Assembly (NCBI RefSeq): GCF_022024035.1
Contig: NZ_CP091787.1
Span: 1 to 64,000, forward strand
DNA length: 64,000 nt
Source: Prevotella sp. E13-17
GTDB lineage: Bacteria; Bacteroidota; Bacteroidia; Bacteroidales; Bacteroidaceae
Direction: 5' to 3'
The position numbers and the translations under genes were made by a program. Positions 7,229 to 15,887 of this stretch are shown piece after piece (position 1 is the stretch's first letter; each line of letters starts with the position of its first letter). Below the pieces are notes generated by a model. It had not been told where the DNA came from, ran no database searches, and was given only the letters and a program-made list of their open reading frames with translations.

Positions 7229-8644
7229 TTATCCAAACAGTTCTTCCATCGTAATAGGCACAGGCGATATTTCCGAATACATGTTCTCTTTGAGTCCGTA
7301 TGTCGTTACAAGGCTTACTTGCACACCACCTTTGTGTCCTGTTTCCTTTTGGAAGGTTTCCATGCGACGGATGATATTTCTATACTCTTTTTCATCAAGA
7401 GTATAATCATCCTTGGAATATTTCATTTCACAGATGGTAACGATACCGTCAGCACGATCTATAACCAAGTCAATCTGAACGGCAGGTTGGCTGTTCTGAC
7501 TGCGCCATGCATAGTATTCATGCCTTATGGCATCAAGACGCAAACCATGTACAATCTGCCTTACATGCCAAAGGCAGACCTTCTCAAATGTCAGTCCATA
7601 CCAGTTGTTTTGCTCAGGGGTGCCGAGTGTGTTGCGCCAAAAATGTTCATCCGTCACTCTGCGAGTTCCAAAACGATAGTGGAAGAGAGAGAAGAAATCT
7701 ATCAACTGGTATATTCCGTTCTTCTGTAATGAACCATTGTTATAACGGCGGATAAAGTCACAATGTTCCAAATCATCCAACATGTCACTAAGATGGCCAT
7801 TGTCCGCAATCTTCAACTCTTTCGCTATCTCTGAACGAGTGTAACCATCTCGATGTGTGCTGAGTAGTCGGACAATCTCCATATATGAATCAGCATTTTT
7901 GAAGAGAGATTTGAAAAGTCTCTGGTACTCATTCTCCAGTTCTGGCTCTGCCGAGAAGAAAAGAGTATCGATGTTGTCTGGCACATTCTTCTTCGGATCA
8001 AGCAGACTCAGATAGTATGGTACTCCACCAAGCACCATATAAGCCTGCAATACGGTAATTCTTGGCCAACGGAATTTCCTGCTTTTTAGATATTCCTCTG
8101 TTTGTCCAAGAGAGAAAGGACGTAGGTGCATGGTGTGAGTGGTGCGCTTATGGAGTCCTGCCTTGTTGTTGACAATATTGCGCATCATCCATGATGTTGC
8201 AGAACCGCACACAACGAAATAGATGTTATCTATCCATGAGGCGCGACTGTTCCAAAACAAATCCAATGCTTGCAAAAATCCAGAACGACGTGTGTCGAAA
8301 CAAGGTAATTCATCAATGAACACAATCAGACGACGCTTGCGGTTCTTGTTTTTCCTCTCCAAGAGTTCCGCGAGTTGTGTAAAAGCCTCAATCCATGTGG
8401 AAGCTTTGTCTCCTTTATGGCCATAGCGTACCAATGCATTATGGAAGGCCTCCATCTCAGTTTCTCGTGACCCGTCAATGACTCCTGTTGCATAGAAGTC
8501 AAACTGATCCTTAAAGAAACTTCGGATAAGGAATGTTTTACCTACACGTCGACGACCGTATAAGGCTATGAATTCACTCTTTCCTGACTCAAAGTAGTCA
8601 GAAAGTTTTTCTAATTCAGATTCCCTGCCAATAATTCTTTCCAT
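7229..8644 (-). CDS. AAA+ ATPase with winged-helix and C-terminal DUF234/PD-(D/E)XK-like region
   Basis: A 471-aa protein. Walker A GRRRVGKT lies near residues 30-37 and Walker B LIVFIDELP near 105-113, followed by sensor-like VVCGSATSWM. A winged-helix region (GYTRSEIAKELKIADNGHLSDMLDDLE) follows, and the C-terminal part QIDLVIDRADGIVTICEMKYS has the D...ExK pattern of a PD-(D/E)XK nuclease fold. This matches the archaeal/bacterial ATPase family with DUF234, often found in accessory and defence regions; its cellular task is unknown. On the minus strand TATCTTTG (8716-8723) is the -7 element. The gene is bracketed by an exact 44-bp repeat, suggesting arrival as a module. Confidence 0.82.
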   Translation of the reverse strand: MERIIGRESELEKLSDYFESGKSEFIALYGRRRVGKTFLIRSFFKDQFDFYATGVIDGSRETEMEAFHNALVRYGHKGDKASTWIEAFTQLAELLERKNKNRKRRLIVFIDELPCFDTRRSGFLQALDLFWNSRASWIDNIYFVVCGSATSWMMRNIVNNKAGLHKRTTHTMHLRPFSLGQTEEYLKSRKFRWPRITVLQAYMVLGGVPYYLSLLDPKKNVPDNIDTLFFSAEPELENEYQRLFKSLFKNADSYMEIVRLLSTHRDGYTRSEIAKELKIADNGHLSDMLDDLEHCDFIRRYNNGSLQKNGIYQLIDFFSLFHYRFGTRRVTDEHFWRNTLGTPEQNNWYGLTFEKVCLWHVRQIVHGLRLDAIRHEYYAWRSQNSQPAVQIDLVIDRADGIVTICEMKYSKDDYTLDEKEYRNIIRRMETFQKETGHKGGVQVSLVTTYGLKENMYSEISPVPITMEELFG

Positions 8645-8715
8645 TTTGACCTTGTATTTAGCAATTCAAATAATAATAGATTAAGATATTGTCATCCTAT
8701 CATAAATTACTGATG

Positions 8716-8723
8716 CAAAGATA
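8716..8723 (-). promoter_or_regulatory. -7 element of the ATPase gene
   Basis: On the minus strand TATCTTTG. The 14-bp-arm palindrome 8749-8791 lies just upstream, where the -33 region would be, and could act as an operator; this is inference. Confidence 0.5.
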
Positions 8724-8748
8724 CTAAGAATATTTTAAATAAATGTCT

Positions 8749-8791
8749 TTTCGGGCGGAAACTCACGTTTTTTTAATGTTTCCGCCCGAAA
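8749..8791. repeat. GGGCGGAAAC hairpin 1 (14-bp arms)
   Basis: Arms 8749-8762 and 8778-8791 (core TCGGGCGGAAAC / GTTTCCGCCCGA) are perfectly complementary around a 15-nt loop containing a T7 run. Same core as hairpin 2 at 8838-8876 and the half-hairpin at 7021-7064. Confidence 0.85.
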
Positions 8792-8821
8792 TAAATCATA
8801 TTTCAACACAAATTTAGGCAT

Positions 8822-8876
8822 AAAATTGTTATTTATATTGGGCGGAAACTTGATTTTTTTATAGGTTTCCGCCCAA
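8822..8876. repeat. Right copy of the 44-bp repeat carrying complete hairpin 2
   Basis: Positions 8822-8865 repeat 7021-7064 exactly. Here the hairpin is complete: arms 8838-8849 and 8865-8876 (TTGGGCGGAAAC / GTTTCCGCCCAA, 12 bp). Confidence 0.88.
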
Positions 8877-8907
8877 AATACTTCATTTGTGTTTATCAGT
8901 TTCGGAT

Positions 8908-8939
8908 GTTGTGATTTGCTAAAAAGTTTGTATCTTTGC
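8908..8939 (+). promoter_or_regulatory. CRISPR-repeat-like promoter of the broken rhuM copy
   Basis: 30 of 32 nt match the first 32 nt of the CRISPR repeat at 13706-14454, including the tracrRNA-pairing half and the -7 element TATCTTTG (8931-8938). It lies 70 nt upstream of the rhuM fragment. Its relation to the array is discussed in the findings. Confidence 0.75.
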
Positions 8940-9008
8940 CACAGAATAAGAGAAACCTGGATGAAGCTGCTTTTGGCGGCTGTGGGTTGAATTATAAACT
9001 AATCGTCT

Positions 9009-9141
9009 ATGCCTAAGAAATTCGAGATAAGAAACAGTACAGCCGGAGTTCCTGATATTTCAAATAGAAGATAAGGAACAAGGGGTTGAGGTGTACTATA
9101 TTCACCGTGGCAAAATGGTTACGATAAAACGTGTGAAATAA
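9009..9141 (+). pseudogene. Truncated, frameshifted rhuM remnant
   Basis: The first 31 codons match the start of the intact rhuM gene at 12618 at nucleotide level (ATGCCTAAGAAATTCGAGAT onward). An extra G after codon 12 shifts the frame; correcting it gives EFLIFQIEDKEQGVEVYY, almost the same as the intact protein. After the Tyr-Tyr the homology stops and 13 unrelated codons lead to TAA at 9139-9141. The rest of the gene, including the catalytic or binding core, is gone. Upstream spacing and the CRISPR-like promoter are also shared with the intact copy, so this is a decayed duplicate cassette. Confidence 0.8.
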
Positions 9142-9142
9142 A

Positions 9143-9191
9143 AAAGCACATCCGCCGAGGCATCTGAAAAGAGTCTCGGCGGATGTGCTTT
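9143..9191 (-). terminator. Strong hairpin terminator of the GH32 operon
   Basis: Arms 9143-9159 and 9175-9191 form a perfect 17-bp stem (AAAGCACATCCGCCGAG and its complement). Read on the minus strand it is followed by a T-rich run, placing it 56 nt after the GH32 stop. It may also stop plus-strand reading from the rhuM remnant. Confidence 0.8.
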
Positions 9192-9246
9192 GTCAGGATT
9201 AATGTCCCTGGTGATTCTGGTCATTTTACCCGAATGAAGTAGCTAA

Positions 9247-10833
9247 TCAATCCTTCTTCCACACCCTGTTTAGGTTTCTGATTTTCGACTTAGCCTTCTG
9301 TCCGCTTACCATCAGTTGGTCATAGATGAAGTCAGGGAACACCAGTGTTGACATGATGACCGAGCCATCGTCGGTAGTCACCTCAATATTCGACTGATCT
9401 ACATACAGGCAGAGTGTCACCTTTTCCTTGTTTGAGAAGACAGATGAGCGCATGTCGGGGATGGCGAAGTTGGGATGGAAGCCCGTGTTTCCTGTCTTGG
9501 CACCTCGGTTGATGACAAGTTCCCTCGTTGCCGCCAGATATTTCACGGTGTAGGCCTGTTCCACGCTGTTAGACAGCTTTATCTCGCAGTCAGCACTCGT
9601 GTCTATCGTTACATTTATCTGATAGGCATCGAGCGATGGTTTTGTGCCATTCATACCCATGGGAAGTGCCCCAAGCAAGGATGATATAGAGGCTGTCTGC
9701 CCCTTCACCGAGTGCCAGTCATCGGCGATGCCTTCAATCTCGCTGACGATGGTGGTCTTCAGCAGTGGCTGTCCATCGTGTTCCTCCAGCACCATTTCGC
9801 GAGGCAGCGTCATGCAGCAGCGCCAAGGTGACACCGGATAACCGCCATACGCCTGGTTGTTCATCCAGCCGATGCACACCGTTCTATCGCCCGTATTGCT
9901 CCAAGTCACGCTGGCATAGTCGTCCATGCCGTGGTCTTCCCAGAGGGGGTAGTTATAGTGGTCAGCAACAAAACGTTTGCCGTTGAAATCACCCACAAAG
10001 TACATGGTGCCCGAGCCAAGGACAGGGCCGCCGCCGCTGATGTTCACCGTGAGCACCCATTTGCGTTCGCCTTTGTACTGCATGGGAAACAGGTCGGTAC
10101 ATTCCCATATACCATCGTTGCATTTTGGATATGCGCTGGCATTGAAGGTGCTGCAGATGCTCCATTCCCTGAGGTTGGCCGATTTCCATATCTGCGCGGT
10201 GTGCTCTCCGCCCAGCGCGAAGACGCAGTACCACATGCTGGTCACGTCGTCCCACACCACTTTGGGGTCGCGATAGTCGCCATGGGTGGTGTTTTTGATG
10301 ACAGGGTTACCTTCATACTTAGTGAAAGTCATGCCCCCGTCGGTGCTGTAGGCGATACACTGCTGTTCGTGAGCACCATGCGCGGTGTACATCGCCACGA
10401 TGGCATTCTCGCCAAAGCCGGCGGTATTGTTTTTGTCGAGCACGGCCGATCCTGAATAGATATAGCCCAGCTCGTCGGGTTCGAGCACCACGGGCTGTTC
10501 TTTCCAGTGAAACAGGTCGGTAGAGGTGGCGTGGCCCCACGAGATGTTACCCCAGTCGTGTCCGTAGGGGTTGTATTGGTAGTAAAGATGCCAAATGCCG
10601 TTGGCATACACCATGCCGTTGGGGTCGTTGATCCAGTTCTTCTCTGGTGTGAAGTGTATCTGTGGACGGTTTTTCTCCCTGTACCATCCGTTGTCAATGG
10701 TGGGAATGTTTTGTTCCACGTTCACTGATGTTCCGCTCACGAATGCGCGCTCTTGTAGTATCACATTCGGATCTTCTGTCTTGCAGGCCACTGCGATGAG
10801 AGCCATTACTGCTATTATTATATTCATTTTCAT
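9247..10833 (-). CDS. GH32 family beta-fructosidase (levanase/inulinase/invertase type), lipoprotein
   Basis: A 528-aa enzyme hydrolysing beta-fructosidic bonds in fructans or sucrose. The signal peptide ends in lipobox LIAVAC (Cys17), so it is membrane anchored. The five-bladed propeller carries the GH32 triad: nucleophile D70 in WINDPNG, D189 in the RDP motif, and acid/base E244 in WECTDLF (most members have WECPDLF). A C-terminal beta-sandwich follows. It is the second gene after the DUF4960 protein, 6 nt downstream, as in Bacteroides levan loci (BT1760/BT1761 arrangement). No SusC/SusD or fructokinase is present here, so the locus is a fragment. Exo or endo action cannot be decided. Confidence 0.92.
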   Translation of the reverse strand: MKMNIIIAVMALIAVACKTEDPNVILQERAFVSGTSVNVEQNIPTIDNGWYREKNRPQIHFTPEKNWINDPNGMVYANGIWHLYYQYNPYGHDWGNISWGHATSTDLFHWKEQPVVLEPDELGYIYSGSAVLDKNNTAGFGENAIVAMYTAHGAHEQQCIAYSTDGGMTFTKYEGNPVIKNTTHGDYRDPKVVWDDVTSMWYCVFALGGEHTAQIWKSANLREWSICSTFNASAYPKCNDGIWECTDLFPMQYKGERKWVLTVNISGGGPVLGSGTMYFVGDFNGKRFVADHYNYPLWEDHGMDDYASVTWSNTGDRTVCIGWMNNQAYGGYPVSPWRCCMTLPREMVLEEHDGQPLLKTTIVSEIEGIADDWHSVKGQTASISSLLGALPMGMNGTKPSLDAYQINVTIDTSADCEIKLSNSVEQAYTVKYLAATRELVINRGAKTGNTGFHPNFAIPDMRSSVFSNKEKVTLCLYVDQSNIEVTTDDGSVIMSTLVFPDFIYDQLMVSGQKAKSKIRNLNRVWKKD

Positions 10834-10839
10834 AAGGAT

Positions 10840-12381
10840 TTATCGTGTTTTAAGGTACTCTATTGCGTTTCTTGCCATTTTTAAAACATTTGACTGGTAC
10901 TGACTATTGTGCGGATAAGCATTCTTGTCGGGCGTGCCGTCGCTATTCTTGTAAGAGAACTCACAGCCACCGTTGCCTATGCATAGCAGCGTGCCCCGAC
11001 ACTCGGTATTGCCCTGACGGGCTTCCCATACGTTGAGCTGACTCACCCAGTCTATCTGTGAGTCCCATACCCCCAATGGGTAGATGCCGTAAATCTCAGT
11101 CAGTGCATCGTAGCAGCGGGGGTCCTGGTTGTTGTAGCCTGTTATCAGACTTGGCAGGTTATGGAACACAATATTATGGTCTTCAGTCCATGCCGGTCCT
11201 TTCACGGTCACATACTTAGAACGTCCGTCGGTGCGCACATCTACATCCTTATAGAGAGGATGAGAGGAGAAGTCCTCCACGAAATAGCTGCCAGGGTTTA
11301 TCTGTACTGCCATGTGCCAGATGCCTCCATTCCAGCTGCCGTTGCCTATGGTCACCCGGTGATCCACACTGCGCATCATGTCTCTGTCCATGCGCCCCAG
11401 GTCGGTGATGAATGCCACGGCGTGCTGCCACAGTACCATGTTTCCACCCGCCTTATACCACTCGCGTATATAGGGCGTGGCCTGCTGAATGCTAACTGGC
11501 TGGTTCCATGCGTCGTCTTCGTTTCCGCTGTCTATATCGCGTATATAGAAGAGCACCCGATAGTCGGCAAGATCCTCAGTTGCTTTGATGTCGGAAGCGC
11601 TGAGAAACTTGCTGTTGGGATATGTTTCGTGAAACCACAGCCATGCGCTGGCTTCATCGTCATCGCCCATGTTCACGCACTCCTCTGGTGAGGCATACTG
11701 GCTCAGGAAAGCCACCTTTTGTTTGCCCGACTTGAAGATGGTGGTCACAGGCAGCGAGCTACCCTTTTCATTGAGTGCCGTCAGCTCGAAGGTCCACGTC
11801 TCGTTGTCGGTAATTTGATCTATCGTATATGTGGTGGCATCGCCTTTCAGTGTTTCCTGTACCATTCGGATGCCATTGGTTCCTTTCAGCAGAATCTCGG
11901 TTGCGTCGTAGCTCGGTGTCCAGCTGACCAACAGTTCGTAGGCGTCGGTACCCTCTTGCTGTTCAACGCAGAGCTGTTGTGGTTTTGTGGCTCCCTGGCG
12001 GGTGTAGGTCTTCATGATAGCATCGCTGTAGTGGGTGCCGTCGAAGAGTCGGAACAGGTAGTCGTAACGCACATTAGTATCAAGATCCTTTTGAATGAGG
12101 GTTGTGGCGCGTGTAGTTTCATGGCAGTAGGGAATGCCGTTGCAAGTGATGGTGATGTCCATCTGCATGTTGTCAGGAAGGAGTGACCACGTCCAAACCA
12201 CCCCATTGTCCTGTTCTGTGCTACTGATGTAGCCCGTGTAGAAAGCATCAAGAGTAAGTGATGCTGGTGGAATGATGATGTCGTCGGCCGCTTTTGTGCA
12301 GCCCATCAGTGCCATACAGATCATCGCTAATGGAAAGCCGAAGAACCGTTGTCGGCAGAAATAATAAATAGTTCTTTTCAT
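10840..12381 (-). CDS. DUF4960-type surface glycan-binding lipoprotein
   Basis: A 513-aa predicted lipoprotein (lipobox ALMGC). The first half shows fibronectin-like strands (PQQLCVEQQEGTDAYELLVS; TYTIDQITDNETWTFELTALN) and the C-terminal half the DUF4960 pattern (NMGDDDEASAWLWFHETYP ... MVLWQHAVAFITDLGRMDR ... GTLLCIGNGGCEFSY). The related BT1761 of the Bacteroides levan locus binds fructan on the cell surface; this assignment rests on recognition and on the adjacent GH32 gene. The start at 12381 gives a proper signal peptide. On the minus strand TACTTTTG (12430-12437) is the -7 element for the two-gene operon. Confidence 0.75.
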   Translation of the reverse strand: MKRTIYYFCRQRFFGFPLAMICMALMGCTKAADDIIIPPASLTLDAFYTGYISSTEQDNGVVWTWSLLPDNMQMDITITCNGIPYCHETTRATTLIQKDLDTNVRYDYLFRLFDGTHYSDAIMKTYTRQGATKPQQLCVEQQEGTDAYELLVSWTPSYDATEILLKGTNGIRMVQETLKGDATTYTIDQITDNETWTFELTALNEKGSSLPVTTIFKSGKQKVAFLSQYASPEECVNMGDDDEASAWLWFHETYPNSKFLSASDIKATEDLADYRVLFYIRDIDSGNEDDAWNQPVSIQQATPYIREWYKAGGNMVLWQHAVAFITDLGRMDRDMMRSVDHRVTIGNGSWNGGIWHMAVQINPGSYFVEDFSSHPLYKDVDVRTDGRSKYVTVKGPAWTEDHNIVFHNLPSLITGYNNQDPRCYDALTEIYGIYPLGVWDSQIDWVSQLNVWEARQGNTECRGTLLCIGNGGCEFSYKNSDGTPDKNAYPHNSQYQSNVLKMARNAIEYLKTR

Positions 12382-12429
12382 GATTAATTTAGTTATTGCG
12401 TAAAAAACAAATGAGTTGTAAAAACATTG

Positions 12430-12437
12430 CAAAAGTA
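12430..12437 (-). promoter_or_regulatory. -7 element of the DUF4960-GH32 operon
   Basis: On the minus strand TACTTTTG, 49 nt upstream of the ATG at 12381; no clear -33 element. Confidence 0.5.
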
Positions 12438-12526
12438 GTTTCTGTCATTTGAACTGTTTGAAAATAACAGGTCAAATAGGAACGTGATTTTTCCAATGAA
12501 CGAAATATCATAGCATATGAAACATT

Positions 12527-12567
12527 TTTGCTAAAATATTAGTATCTTTGCACCGTACATAAACAAC
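12527..12567 (+). promoter_or_regulatory. CRISPR-repeat-like promoter of rhuM
   Basis: 37 of 41 nt match positions 8-48 of the CRISPR repeat, including the TATCTTTG element (12543-12550) and the CATAAACAAC tail, which is not part of any promoter consensus. The first 7 nt of the repeat are not conserved. The ATG of rhuM is 67 nt after the -7 element. Confidence 0.78.
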
Positions 12568-12617
12568 TTAGTGAACACTGTGATTCCGTCACAAGGTTAA
12601 TAACAAGCTAATCATAT

Positions 12618-13643
12618 ATGCCTAAGAAATTCGAGATAAGAAACAGTACAGCCGAGTTCCTGATTTTCCAACTAGAAGGTAAAGAACAGGGTGTTGAGGT
12701 GTACTATAAGGATAAAACTGTATGGTGCACCCAGAAGGCCATGGGGGTGTTGTTCGATTGTTCGGCAGATAATATTGGACTGCATCTGAAGCACATCTTT
12801 GCGAGCGGTGAATTGGAGAAAGATTCAGTTACCGAGAAAATCTCGGCAACTGCTTCTGACGGCAAGAATTACCTGACTCAATTCTACAATCTCGATGCCG
12901 TCATCAGCGTGGGCTATCGTGTGAACAGCATCCGTGCCACCCAGTTCCGCCAGTGGGCCACAAGCGTGCTTCGAGAGTATGCCATCCGTGGCTATGTGCT
13001 TGATAGGAAGCGCATGGAGAATGGAACCTTCTTGGGCGAGGATTACTTTGAGCACCTGCTGGCAGAGATTCGAGAGATTCGTCTTTCAGAGCGTCGTTTC
13101 TACCAGAAGCTGACAGACATCTATGCCACCAGTATGGACTATAACAAGGATGCACCCACCACGCGGCTGTTCTATAAGCGCATTCAAAACAAGATGCACT
13201 ATGCTGTGCATCAGCATACGGCAGCGGAGCTCATCATGGAGCGGGCTGATGCCGAAAAGGAACATATGGGCCTAACCACCTGGGAGAATGCGCCCGATGG
13301 CAAAATAGTTAAAACGGATGTTTCTATCGCCAAAAATTATCTGAACGAGATGGAACTCGAAGATATGGGGCATATCGTAACTGCTGTGCTTGACTTTGCC
13401 GAGAGCCGTGCCAAGCGCCATATCCCTATGACGATGGAGGATTGGGCCAAACGTATTGATGCCTATCTGAGCAGCGACGAGCGCCCTTTGTTGAACGATG
13501 CTGGTAGTGTAACTCACGAAGAGGCTGTGCTACATGCTGAAACTGAGTTTGAGAAGTATCGTATCGTGCAGGACCGCCTGTTCCAAAGCGACTTTGACAA
13601 ATACCTAGGCGAACTGCCATTTGAGGAGAAAGACTCCGAATAA
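12618..13643 (+). CDS. rhuM: RhuM-family protein
   Basis: A 341-aa cytoplasmic protein recognised by its N-terminal block (EFLIFQLEGKEQGVEVYYKDKTVWCTQKAMGVLFDCS), the central HLKHIFASGELEKDS ... VGYRVNSIRATQFRQWATSVLREYAIRGYVLD region and the C-terminal TTWENAPDGKIVKTDVSIAKNYL. The family is named after a Salmonella pathogenicity-island gene and is widespread in accessory and defence regions; biochemical activity is not established, and a toxin- or nuclease-like role is only suspected. The gene ends 62 nt before the first CRISPR repeat, and its promoter resembles that repeat. A decayed second copy of the cassette is at 8908-9141. Confidence 0.85.
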   Translation: MPKKFEIRNSTAEFLIFQLEGKEQGVEVYYKDKTVWCTQKAMGVLFDCSADNIGLHLKHIFASGELEKDSVTEKISATASDGKNYLTQFYNLDAVISVGYRVNSIRATQFRQWATSVLREYAIRGYVLDRKRMENGTFLGEDYFEHLLAEIREIRLSERRFYQKLTDIYATSMDYNKDAPTTRLFYKRIQNKMHYAVHQHTAAELIMERADAEKEHMGLTTWENAPDGKIVKTDVSIAKNYLNEMELEDMGHIVTAVLDFAESRAKRHIPMTMEDWAKRIDAYLSSDERPLLNDAGSVTHEEAVLHAETEFEKYRIVQDRLFQSDFDKYLGELPFEEKDSE

Positions 13644-13705
13644 GAATTAAATTAGTCATTTAGACCAGTGTGAGCCACAATTTTGTTGCTCTGGCACAGC
13701 AACCA
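13644..13705 (+). other. Short leader between rhuM and the CRISPR array
   Basis: 62 nt containing a 6-bp hairpin (GTTGCT 13685-13690 / AGCAAC 13698-13703) directly before repeat 1. No -7 promoter element is seen here, consistent with transcription starting inside the repeats. No T-run terminator for rhuM is present. Confidence 0.5.
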
Positions 13706-14454
13706 GTTGTGATTTACAAAAAAATTAGTATCTTTGCACTGAGCATAAACAACTTTTTACCTTTCAACAAAAAAGACCACACAGTTGTGATTTGCTAAAA
13801 AATTAGTATCTTTGCACTGAGCATAAACAACTATCCAAGTAAACAAGTACATAACGTCTATGTTGTGATTTGCTAAAAAATTAGTATCTTTGCACTGAGC
13901 ATAAACAACATGGTTGCTCCACTTCCAAAGTAACCCCACGTTGTGATTTGCTAAAAAATTAGTATCTTTGCACTGAGCATAAACAACGTTGGTGAGCGCG
14001 AGGCCGCTCACAAAATGGTTGTGATTTGCTAAAAAATTAGTATCTTTGCACTGAGCATAAACAACCGTCAGCACATCGGGCGTATAGAAAAAGGTGTTGT
14101 GATTTGCTAAAAAATTAGTATCTTTGCACTGAGCATAAACAACTTTCTCATTAAACTGGTGTATGTCCTGTTGGTTGTGATTTGCTAAAAAATTAGTATC
14201 TTTGCACTGAGCATAAACAACAAGCACCAGACGCAATAACATTACTAGTTAGTTGTGATTTGCTAAAAAATTAGTATCTTTGCACTGAGCATAAACAACT
14301 AAGAAATTCCTGATAAAACAAAGAATTAGTTGTGATTTGCTAAAAAATTAGTATCTTTGCACTGAGCATAAACAACATTTTTTAACCTTCTTTGTCGCTT
14401 AGTGCAGTTGTGATTTGCTAAAAAATTAGTATCTTTGCACTGAGCATAAACAAC
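13706..14454 (+). CRISPR. Type II-C CRISPR array, 10 repeats of 48 nt and 9 spacers
   Basis: Repeats start at 13706, 13784, 13862, 13940, 14018, 14096, 14174, 14252, 14329 and 14407. Spacers are 30 nt, except spacer 8 (14300-14328), which is 29 nt. Repeats 2-10 are identical; repeat 1 differs at positions 11 and 13 only. The repeat opens GTTGTGATTTGCTAAAAA and ends GAGCATAAACAAC. Its 5' half pairs with the anti-repeat of the tracrRNA at 20291-20312, so crRNAs are read on the plus strand. Positions 1-4 (GTTG) and 24-31 (TATCTTTG), 19 nt apart, form a Bacteroidota promoter inside every repeat. Spacer 4 contains a GTGAGC/GCTCAC inverted repeat. No spacer clearly matches elsewhere in the window. 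Confidence 0.97.
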
Positions 14455-14526
14455 TCGAGCTGAAAAATGTACTGATTATCAGTGAGTTGCAAAGAAAATT
14501 AGAAAAAGAAAAATGGTGCAAAAAAA

Positions 14527-14561
14527 GAGGAGAATCTCACATTAGATGCGAGTTTCTCCTC
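14527..14561. terminator. Bidirectional terminator between CRISPR array and cas2
   Basis: GAGGAGAATCTC (14527-14538) pairs with GAGTTTCTCCTC (14550-14561) with a single T-T mismatch. It is flanked by an A-run on the left and T-rich DNA on the right, so it can stop both the plus-strand array transcript and the minus-strand cas9-cas1-cas2 transcript. Confidence 0.75.
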
Positions 14562-14603
14562 TTCTATTTAATTACCTCTTAATAACACCAGCAAGAAGCG
14601 GGA

Positions 14604-15874
<1,271 letters not shown>

Positions 15875-15887
15875 AGACAAAATAGTT

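Noticed and set aside
13757..14242. 161-codon open frame on the minus strand across the CRISPR array
   Set aside because: It is an exact echo of the 78-nt repeat-plus-spacer period (divisible by three); it has no start signal or family resemblance and lies wholly in the array.
14300..14328. Spacer 8 resembles the start of rhuM (20 of 29 nt, first 10 identical to 12623-12632)
   Set aside because: The match is at the PAM-distal end with mismatches in the seed half, and both sequences are A-rich; Cas9 would not cut with it and chance is likely. A proper self-target search would settle it.
14455..14603. Possible csn2 or cas4 remnant beyond cas2
   Set aside because: The 149 nt hold only the array flank and a bidirectional terminator; no coding frame, consistent with subtype II-C.
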